Source of the DNA: Paenibacillus cookii
GTDB lineage: Bacteria > Bacillota > Bacilli > Paenibacillales > Paenibacillaceae
Reading direction: 5' to 3'
DNA: 64,000 nucleotides
NCBI RefSeq assembly: GCF_018333375.1
Contig: NZ_BORW01000010.1
Location: forward strand, 112,084 to 176,083
In this document: positions 29,509-38,400 of the stretch, piece by piece
Numbering within the stretch: the stretch's first letter is position 1
Layout of the letters: each line of letters starts with the position of its first letter
Notes under the pieces: generated by a model
Told to the model about the DNA's origin: nothing
Seen by the model: the letters and a program-made list of their open reading frames with translations, nothing else
Databases searched by the model: none
Made by a program: the position numbers and the translations under genes

Positions 29509-31035
29509 ATGGCGGTTAAAAAGAACAGGCTGGGATGGATCGTTGCGGGGCTGTTGCTCGGCATCCTGATCGCGGCCATCGATAATACGATCGTGGCGAC
29601 TGCCATGGGAACGATGATCGGGGAGCTGGGCGGGCTCGACCAATTCGTTTGGGTGACATCGGCGTACATGGTGGCCGAAATGGCGGGCATGCCGATTTTC
29701 GGGAAGCTGTCGGATATGTACGGCAGGAAGAAATTTTTTGTCTTCGGCATCGTCGTTTTCCTGATCGGCTCCATGCTGTGCGGCACGGCGCATACGATTA
29801 CGGAGCTCAGCATCTATCGGGCCATTCAGGGGATTGGCGGCGGCGCGCTCATCCCGATTACGTTTACGATCATTTTTGACATTTTTCCGCCGGAGAAGCG
29901 GGGCAAAATGTCAGGGATGTTCGGCGCGGTCTTCGGCATCGCGAATTTGTTCGGTCCTTTGATGGGAGCGTATATTACGGATTATTGGCATTGGCGTTGG
30001 ATTTTCTATATCAATATCCCGCTGGGGCTGCTCGCGTTTCTGCTCGTCGTGTTCTTTTACAAGGAATCGCATGAGCATTCGCGGCAAAAAATCGACGTCT
30101 GGGGAGCGGCAACGCTTGTGGGCGCTGTCGTCAGCCTCATGTTCGCGCTCGAGCTCGGCGGCAACACATATGCATGGGATTCCTTCGTCATTTTAGGTTT
30201 GTTTGCGGCGTTTGCCGTGCTGTTCATCGCGTTCCTGCTGATTGAGCGCAAGGCGGCGGAACCGATCATCTCGTACGGCATGTTCCGGAAAAGGCTGTTT
30301 GCGGCAAGCAGCGCGGCCGCATTGTTTTACGGGGCGGCTTTTATTACGGCGGCGGTGTACATTCCTATTTTCGTCCAAGGCGTCATGGGTGGAAGTGCGA
30401 CTAACTCCGGATTGATACTGCTTCCGCTCACACTGAGCTCGGTTGTCGCTTCGCAAGTCGGCGGCATGCTTTCCGCCAAAATGACGTTCCGCAGAATCAT
30501 GGTTTTTTCGGCCGTCGTGTTTTTGCTCGGCATGTATTTGCTTGCCACGATTACGCCGGAAACGTCCCGGACGGTGCTTTCGCTTTATATGATGATTACC
30601 GGCTTTGGCATCGGGTTTTCGTTTTCCGTGCTCAGCATGTCGGCCATCCAAGGGATGGATGTGCGGCAGCGGGGGTCGGCCAACTCGACGATTTCGTTTC
30701 TGCGTTCGCTCGGGATGACGATCGGAATTACCGTGTTCGGCATCATTCAGCGCAACGATTTCAATAATCAACTGGCGGAAAGGCTTGGGGGTTCGGGGGA
30801 AAACATGCCGGCAAACGCCGACCCGCAGCAGCTCTTATCGCCTGAGATGAGAGCGCTGATTCCGAAGCCCGTCATGGAAAAAATCAGCGCGGCGCTTTCG
30901 CTTTCCGTCGAACATGCGTTTCTGTGGGCTCTCCTTCCGGTGTTTTTCGCCTTGCTTTCGGTGTCGATGATGGGCGCGGGGCGGATGCAGTTCGCCCAAG
31001 AGCCTTCCCCCGCGCAATCCCGAACGAAGGCTTAA
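29509..31035 (+). CDS. DHA2-type (EmrB/QacA) MFS multidrug exporter
   Basis: 508 residues with 14 predicted membrane segments, the size and topology of drug:H+ antiporters of the DHA2 family. Motif A GKLSDMYGRKKFF follows segment 2, and the antiporter motif C region (FGIANLFGPLMGAYITDYWH) marks segment 5. The start is ATG 29509 with GAGGAAAGGGG. It is 21 bases after the bactofilin operon and could be read from it. It also lies beside the PPTase/NRPS genes, so it may export the NRPS product. Confidence 0.93.
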   Translation: MAVKKNRLGWIVAGLLLGILIAAIDNTIVATAMGTMIGELGGLDQFVWVTSAYMVAEMAGMPIFGKLSDMYGRKKFFVFGIVVFLIGSMLCGTAHTITELSIYRAIQGIGGGALIPITFTIIFDIFPPEKRGKMSGMFGAVFGIANLFGPLMGAYITDYWHWRWIFYINIPLGLLAFLLVVFFYKESHEHSRQKIDVWGAATLVGAVVSLMFALELGGNTYAWDSFVILGLFAAFAVLFIAFLLIERKAAEPIISYGMFRKRLFAASSAAALFYGAAFITAAVYIPIFVQGVMGGSATNSGLILLPLTLSSVVASQVGGMLSAKMTFRRIMVFSAVVFLLGMYLLATITPETSRTVLSLYMMITGFGIGFSFSVLSMSAIQGMDVRQRGSANSTISFLRSLGMTIGITVFGIIQRNDFNNQLAERLGGSGENMPANADPQQLLSPEMRALIPKPVMEKISAALSLSVEHAFLWALLPVFFALLSVSMMGAGRMQFAQEPSPAQSRTKA

Positions 31036-31081
31036 TGGGATGATCGAACAGAGCCGTTGCACTCCGGATGCCATTTTGCTG

Positions 31082-31109
31082 TCGACAAGGGTCCATGATT
31101 GGGTAATAC
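31082..31109 (+). promoter_or_regulatory. Weak candidate promoter of the 51-residue protein
   Basis: TCGACA (31082-31087), one base off the consensus -35, is 16 bases from TAATAC (31104-31109). The -10 match is poor. Confidence 0.3.
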
Positions 31110-31148
31110 TTGAATTAAATACGGTCAACATGAGGAGGCTGGTCGCTC

Positions 31149-31304
31149 ATGAAAGTGATTATTACCCAGGAAGAAGCGGTGGAAAAAGGAATTTGGCCCG
31201 AGGTCATGAACATGTTCGGCGTGGACGACGAAGACGAGGTATGGCCGGCCGAGGAATTTATTTTGACCGAAGAGCAGGCGCGCAAGCTCAAACTGATTCC
31301 TTGA
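31149..31304 (+). CDS. Small acidic protein, 51 residues
   Basis: Begins MKVIITQEEAVEKGIWPEVM and ends KLKLIP, very acidic in the middle (GVDDEDEVWPAEEF). GAGGAGG (31132-31138) lies 10 bases before ATG 31149, which supports real translation. It is not an MbtH protein (no NxExQxSxWP motif). It lies between the exporter and the phosphopantetheinyl transferase; function unknown. Confidence 0.65.
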   Translation: MKVIITQEEAVEKGIWPEVMNMFGVDDEDEVWPAEEFILTEEQARKLKLIP

Positions 31305-31351
31305 CTTGTGCCATAAACGGCCTTCGATGCAAGGAGCGAGGAAGGGAGAAG

Positions 31352-32080
31352 GTGAAACGCATCGCTACGATATATGCCGTAAATCTTAACGATTGGCGGG
31401 AAGGCGCCGGCGCGGATATGCAGCGGCTGCTCGCTTTTTTGCCTGATGAAGCAAGGTCCCGGGCCGCGAGGCACAGATCGGAGCGGGACGCGGAGCGCGT
31501 GATCGTTTCCGATGCCTTGAAGCGGGTGACGGCTTGTCTCGAAAAGGGGCTCCGGCTCCGGAACGTGGAGTTTGCCCGGGATGGTTACGGCAAACCGTTC
31601 CTGGCAGGCGTTCCCGACTGTTATTTTAACGTGTCCCATGCCAAGGATTGGGTCGTATGCGCCGTGGGCGCCGGGGGGCCGATCGGCATCGATGTCGAGC
31701 ATATCGGCCGGGCGGAAGCGGAAGCGGCCGAGTTGTGTTTTACGCCACGGGAACTGACTGAATGGAGAAGGCAGCCCGCCGAACGTCGGGATGCCTTCTT
31801 TTTCGAGTTGTGGACGCTTAAAGAAAGTTATTCCAAAGCCGTCGGTAAAGGCCTTTCGATCGGCTTGTCCAAGCTGGAGACGATCAGGCATTCTTCCGGG
31901 ATTCGCATCGTGCATCAAGGCAGGATCGATCCGGAGCTGCATCTTCAAGTCGTCCCGTTTGACCCCGCCTACAAGTTATCCGTTTGCATGCCGCTGGAGG
32001 AGAAAGCGGCCGTTGTCCGGCGCTTTTCTCCGGGTGGGCTGCTGGACGCGTTACAGTCATGTTCTGAAGCCGGGGATTAA
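31352..32080 (+). CDS. Sfp-type 4'-phosphopantetheinyl transferase
   Basis: 242 residues from GTG 31352 behind GAAGGGAG. It transfers phosphopantetheine from CoA to the carrier-domain serine of NRPS proteins. The magnesium-site motif GPIGIDVEHIG and the WTLKESYSKAVGKGL motif (WxxKESxxK) of Sfp are intact, as is NVSHAKDWVVCAVG. It lies just upstream of the NRPS and most likely activates its two PCP domains, as AusB does for AusA. Confidence 0.93.
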   Translation: MKRIATIYAVNLNDWREGAGADMQRLLAFLPDEARSRAARHRSERDAERVIVSDALKRVTACLEKGLRLRNVEFARDGYGKPFLAGVPDCYFNVSHAKDWVVCAVGAGGPIGIDVEHIGRAEAEAAELCFTPRELTEWRRQPAERRDAFFFELWTLKESYSKAVGKGLSIGLSKLETIRHSSGIRIVHQGRIDPELHLQVVPFDPAYKLSVCMPLEEKAAVVRRFSPGGLLDALQSCSEAGD

Positions 32081-32215
32081 GGGGGCGGGGGGGCTTTTCC
32101 AATGATAACCTATGGCATTTCCCATAATTTCGGGATATAGACACTTTTATTACCTCTTATTGGAAGGATCTAACCTGTACTTTGACTATAAACATGATAT
32201 ATTAAAAGTGTATTT

Positions 32216-32254
32216 TTCAGATATTTCATTTATTTTCTGCAATATCTGAAATAT
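32216..32254 (+). repeat. Overlapping inverted repeats upstream of the riboswitch
   Basis: TTCAGATATT (32216-32225) is the reverse complement of AATATCTGAA (32241-32250). A shifted pair ATATTTCA (32221-32228)/TGAAATAT (32247-32254) uses almost the same bases, so two mutually exclusive stems are possible. A -10-like TATATT (32198-32203) is just upstream, so these sequences would be at the transcript start or form an operator. Confidence 0.5.
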
Positions 32255-32261
32255 CGCACTT

Positions 32262-32380
32262 TGAAAACTCAAGCCAAAGGTAAACCTGCCGAAAGGCAGG
32301 GGCACAAAGCTAAAGGGGCTTCAGGCGGCAAGATCCTTGATCTTTTCGCTATGCCAGCCAGCTGCCGAAAGACGTTTTCG
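32262..32380 (+). ncRNA. c-di-GMP-I (GEMM-I) riboswitch aptamer
   Basis: Matches the recalled GEMM-I pattern at each conserved block. GGTAAACC (32279-32286) lies before a short stem with a GAAA tetraloop (CTGCC-GAAA-GGCAG). CACAAAGCTAAAGGG follows, and CTATGCCAGCCAGCTGCCGA (32349-32368) closes the core. An outer P1 pairs GAAAAC (32263-32268) with GTTTTC (32374-32379) and may extend ATCGC/GCGAT. The base at the ligand-specificity position (G20 of the V. cholerae aptamer) appears to be G, which favours c-di-GMP over cGAMP. It sits 95-210 bases before the NRPS start, followed by a terminator. Confidence 0.88.
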
Positions 32381-32390
32381 CGATCAAAGG

Positions 32391-32422
32391 AACTCTACTC
32401 TCGGCAAGTAGAGTTTTTTTGT
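32391..32422 (+). terminator. Riboswitch expression-platform terminator
   Basis: AACTCTACT/AGTAGAGTT stem with a 7-base loop, followed by T8. It lies between the aptamer and the NRPS start, so it most likely decides read-through. Whether c-di-GMP turns transcription on or off cannot be told by eye. Confidence 0.85.
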
Positions 32423-32474
32423 TTTTTAATTTTTTTATATATGAATCCTATGATCTAGCAAAGGAAAGATGAAC

Positions 32475-35400
32475 ATGTCGGTGTTAACAACAGGAAAGTC
32501 CAACTTGGATGAATGGAATCGGTATGTGAAGCAATTGGAAGAACGGACGATACTGCGCATTCATTCCGGAAAGGCGTCCATTCCAATGCAAAGGGTTATG
32601 TATCGCTGGCCGAAGGAAACGGGGCGTCAAATTCGGCAGGCATGCGAGACCGCGCGTATTGAACCAAGCGTGCTGCTGAGTGCGGCATGGGGCATGCTGC
32701 TGATCCGGTATTTGCGCCGGGAGGAGGTTGCGTTCGCCGTCGTCGCATCCGCCGAGCAAGCCTATCCGCTCATAACGAAGGCGGACGGGGCAACGGCGCT
32801 GCAAAGCCATGTGCTTCAGGTTGCCGCAGCCATGACGGAGCATGCGGCCAAGTCGGCGGCTTTCGATGAAATCGCCGGTATTTGCGCCGGCCTGGACGAA
32901 GGATCCCCGGTATGCAACACCGCCATCTGGACGGGAAGCGGCATAGGCCCGGACGAGCTGCAGGGCAAATTTGAACTGGCGGTCTCGCTGCACCTACACG
33001 AAGCGGGCGGCTTAGAGGTTTGGCATGCGGACGGCATGTTCCCCGGCGATTTTATTCGCCGCATGTGCCGGCATTTGCAGCATATCATGGCCGCATGGGC
33101 GGCAGGTTCAAACATGACGATCGGCGGCTTGAAGCTGCTGACGGAAGAAGAGGAGGCCCAGCTTGCGGGCTGGAACCAAACGGCTGCGCATGCCGAATTG
33201 GACCGGACCATCCACGGCTTGTTTGAGGAGCAGGCGCACAAGGCTCCGGATAACGTCGCGGTGGTCTACCAAGGCGAATCGTTGACGTACGGCCAGCTGA
33301 ACGAAAAAGCGGACAGATTGGCCCGCGAATTGGTACGGAGGGGAGCCGGCCGCGAGCAAATCGTCGGCATCATCGCGACGCCGTCCCTTGAGATGATCGT
33401 CGGGACGCTGGCGATCCTGAAAACGGGCGCGGCCTACTTGCCGATCGATCCGGCGTATCCCGCCGACCGCATCACGTATATGCTCGAAGACAGCGGAACG
33501 GAGCTGCTTGTCACCGAGCCGAAGGTCAGACTGGACGGAAAAGTCCGCTTCAAAGGCGAGATGGTTTGCGCGGCGGCGTTTTCTGCCGATATTCGCGGCG
33601 GATCGGAGGCTGCCGATGCAAAGATGCGGAATGTGCGCGAATCCGCGGAACCGGGCGACATGGCTTACGTCATCTACACTTCCGGTTCGACGGGAAGGCC
33701 GAAAGGCGTGATGGTCGAGCACCGATCGCTTGTCAATCTGTGCGCCTGGCACATCCGGGAATTCGGAGTGACCGAGAAGGACCGGGCCACCAAATACGCC
33801 GGCTTCGGCTTTGACGCTTCCGTGTGGGAGATGTTTCCGTATCTGGTGTCGGGGGCGGCGATTCACGTCATTCCCGAAGAAATCCGCCTGGATTCGACGC
33901 AGCTGCATGCGTACTTGAAGCGGCACGGCATTACGATCAGCTTTTTGCCGACCCAGTTCTGCGAGCATTTCATGACGATGGACCATCCGACGCTGCGCGT
34001 TCTTTTGACGGGCGGGGACAAGCTGAAATCGTTCAGCAGGCAGAACTATGATCTGTACAATTGCTACGGCCCGACGGAAAACACCGTAGTCACGACCGCC
34101 TATAAGGTCACGGAGTTGACGCCGAACATTCCGATCGGTTATCCGGTCGATAACTCGAGGGTCTACATTTTGGACGCATACGGGCATCCGCAGCCTGTCG
34201 GCATTGCCGGCGAATTGTGCATTGCCGGAAGCGGGCTGGCGCGCGGTTATTTGAACCAGCCGGAGCTGACCGGGCAGAAGTTTGTGCCGGGAGGAATAAC
34301 CGGAGAAGAACGGCTGTACCGGACGGGGGACTTGGCAAGATGGACGGAAGACGGCGCCATCGAATTCCTCGGGCGGATCGACCACCAGGTCAAAATCCGC
34401 GGCTTCCGGATCGAAACCGGCGAAATCGAACACCGGCTGCTGCAGCACCCGCAGGTGTCCGAAGCCGTCGTCGTCGATCTCGAGGACGCATCCGGCGCCA
34501 AATATTTGTGCGCATACGTTGTGGCGGACGGGGAATTGGCCTACGGCGAAATGAAGGCGTTTTTGGCGGAGCAATTGCCGGATTACATGGTTCCTTCCAA
34601 GTTGGTAGGGCTTCAAGAGCTTCCGCTAACGGCCAACGGCAAGGTCGACAGACGTGCGCTTCCCGTCCCCGCGGCTTCGCTCGACGAGGGACGTTACGAA
34701 GCCCCGGCCGGCGAATGGGAAGAAAAAGTGGCGGCCATATGGAGCGAAGTGCTGGGCTTGGGCCGCGTGGACGCCTGCGAGTCGTTTTTTACGGCGGGCG
34801 GGGATTCGCTGAAGGCCGTCCTGCTGCAGGCCAAGCTTGAGCGGCGTTTCGGCGCATCCGTACCGGTCACGCTGCTGTTCGAACGGCCGACGGTTCGGGA
34901 GCAAGCGGAATGGATCGAACAAGCGGCTTCGGAATCGTCTTGCGGCAACGAGCAAGCGGCTGCAACCGAAACCGCCGGGACAGGACCGGACGTCATTGCG
35001 AAAGGCCCGGCAAGGACAAGTTATCCGCTTGCTTCGGCGCAAAAAAGGCTTTATTTCATCGAACAGATGGAGCAGGTCGGAACGGCCTATAATGCGCCGT
35101 TTGCTTTCCGGATCGAAGGGGAAGTCGATCAGCCGCGGCTGGAACAGGCATTCCGTACGATGATCGCCAGACATGATGCTTTCCGCACGTCCTATCAATG
35201 GGAGAACGAAGAAATCGTGCAGCGGCTGCATGACCAGGTTCCGTTCGAGCTTGGGCAGAAGGAAACCAGCGAACCAAACCTGAGCGCCCTGATCCATTCC
35301 CTGATCACGCCGTTTGATCTCGCCAAGGCGCCGCTGCTGCGGGCTTGGCTCATCCGCTGCGGGGATGCGGACCTCCAGGTGCTGTTGGTCGATTTCCATC

Positions 35401-38400
35401 ATATTGCGGTCGACGGCATCTCGGCCAACGTCTTTTTCGATGAACTGTCCCGATTGTATCGCGGGGAAACGCTCTGGGAGCTGCCGATCGGTTTTGCCGA
35501 TTTTGCCGTCTGGGAAGCGGACTCGGCTGAAAGAAGGGCTGGCGGGGGCCATAAAGCTTATTGGGAAAAAACATTGTCCGGCGAGCTTCCGATTCTGCAG
35601 CTTCCGACCGACCGGGAACGGCCGGCCAAGCAGAGCTTTGCGGGGGATACGGTAACGATCAGGGTTCCCGAAGAGACGGCCGACCGGCTTAAAAAGTTCG
35701 CGCTCGATTCCGGCGTCACGCCGTTTATGGTGCTGTTTGCGGGTTATCACGCGCTGCTGTCCCGCTACACGAACCAGGAGGACATCATTACGGGCGTCCC
35801 GGTTGCCGGGCGATTGCGCGAAGAGCTTTACGCCGTGATCGGCATGTTCGTCAACACGCTGCCTGTCCGCTGCTATCCCGAAAAGCGCAAATCCTTCATG
35901 CAGCTGCTGCAGGAAGTGAAGACGGCGCTGCTCGGCGCTTTCGAACATCAGGATTACGAGCTGGAGGAACTGGTTCGTTCATTGAACATTCCGCGCGATC
36001 CAAGCCGCAACCTGCTGTTCGACACGCTGTTCGTCATGCAGAACACGGGCAAACTCGAGCTTCGGCTGGAAGGTGCGGAAACGTCCCTTTATCCTTATGT
36101 CCATCCGATCTCGAAATACGACCTGATGGTCGATTTGACGGAGGAAGAAACCGGCATTCGGATCGACCTCCAGTACTGCACGGATTTGTTCGAACGGCAA
36201 AGCATCGAGGCGTTCGGCGCCCGTTTCCTGCAGCTGTTGGCCGATGCGCTGGTCCATCCGGGCAAAATGCTGTGCGAACTCGAAATTTTGGACGAAGAGG
36301 AGCATGAGTTCCTCGTAAAAGGATTAAACGCGACCGATTCGGCTTACCGGGACCAAATGACGATTCACGGCTTGTTCGAGGAACAGGCGCGGCGTACGCC
36401 GGAGAAAACAGCGCTTGTCTTCGGCCCGCGCAGCATGTCCTACCGCGAATTGAACGAACGCGCCAACCGGCTCGCCTGGACGCTGCGCGACAAAGGCGTC
36501 GTGCCGGATCAGGTCGTCGGGTTGATGGTCGACCGCTCGTTCGAGATGATCGTCGGCTTGCTTGCCATCCTGAAGGCGGGCGGAGCCTACGTGCCGATCG
36601 ATCCCGAATATCCGCAGGACCGCGTCGTCTACATGCTGGAGAACAGCCATACCCGGCTGCTGCTGACGCAGTCGCATCTGGCAGGACAAGTATCCTTTGG
36701 GGGCGAAACGCTGCTGATCGACGGCGAGGACGCTTACGGCGACCGCACGGAAGATTTGCCGCATGTGAACGGACCGTCCGACCTGCTGTACGTCATCTAT
36801 ACGTCGGGGACCACCGGAAAACCGAAGGGCGTCATGATCGAGCACCGGAACATCGTCAACCTGCTTCATTTTGAATACGAGGCTACAAACGTCGATTACG
36901 GCGGCAATGTGCTGCAATTCACCACGATCAGCTTCGACGTCTGCTCGCAGGAAATCTGGTCGACGCTGCTGGCGGGCGGCACGCTGCATTTGATCACGAA
37001 CGATCTGCGGATGAGCGTCGGCGACCTGCTGGAACATATCGAAAACAAGGGCATCGAAGTCCTGTTTATGCCGGTATCGTTCCTGAAGTTCATTTTGAAC
37101 GAAAAAGAATACGCGGACCGTTTCCCGTCTTCCGTAAAACATGTCATCACGGCGGGCGAACAGCTCATCGTGCCGGAAAAATTCCGCGCCCATCTGAAAA
37201 AGCACGGCGTCTATTTGCATAACCATTACGGACCGTCGGAAACGCATGTCGTCACGACGCATACGATCGACCCGAACGGGGCCATTCCGGAGCTGCCTCC
37301 GATCGGCAAGCCGATTGCCAATACGCAGATTTACATCGTGAACGAAAACCTGCAGCCGCAACCGGTCGGCGTGGCCGGGGAGCTGTACATTGCCGGGCAC
37401 AACGTCGGACGCGGTTATTACAACAACGAGGACATGACCCGGGAGCGCTACGTGCCAAACCCGTTCATCAAAGGCGAACGCATGTACAAAACGGGCGACT
37501 TGGCAAGATGGACCCGCGAAGGCACCATCGAGTTTTTGGGCCGGCTTGACCACCAGGTCAAAATCCGCGGTTTCCGGATCGAGCTCGGCGAAATCGAAAA
37601 TTGCCTGCTGAACCATCCGGCGGTGTCGGAAACGATCGTCGTGGCCAAAGAGGACGGCAAAGGCGGCCACTATTTATGCGCTTATTTCACGGCGACGGCC
37701 GACATGTCCGTCAGCGAGCTGCGGGAGCATATCGGCAAGGCCTTGCCGGATTACATGATTCCTTCTTATTTCACGCAGCTGCCGGAAATGCCGCTGACGC
37801 CGAACGGGAAAATCGACCGCAAGGCTCTGCCGGAGCCCGACGCGTCCCAGGGGCGAAGCAGGGATTACGTAGGTCCGAGAACGGAAACGGAGCAGGCCGT
37901 GGCCGAGGTGTGGCAGGCGGTGCTTCAAGTGGACAACGTCGGGATCCATGACAATTTCTTCGAGCTTGGCGGCCACTCGTTGAAAGCGACGGTCGTCGTC
38001 GCCCGGCTGCAGAAACAGTTCGAGATCGGCATGAACGATATTTTCGAGCATCAGACGATTGCGGAGCTGGCAAGCAAGATCAAACCGAAAACAAACCATC
38101 TCCACTCCAGGCTCGAGCAGGTGAAAGAACTGTACGCCGGCTTAAAAAATATCGACCTTTCAGCCGATAAAACAATGTATGACGAGCGTAACCGAAATTA
38201 CGAGCAGCTGGATACGGCAGCCGTGAACGGATACGGAAACGTGCTTCTGACGGGGGCCACGGGGTATCTTGGAGCCCATTTGCTATGGGAAGCGATGACC
38301 GAAAAAGATTGGAACGTCATCGCCATCGTCCGGGCAGGGTCGGACGCCGAAGCCGAGGAGCGGCTGAGGCAAAAATGCGCCTATTACTTCGGACCGGATT

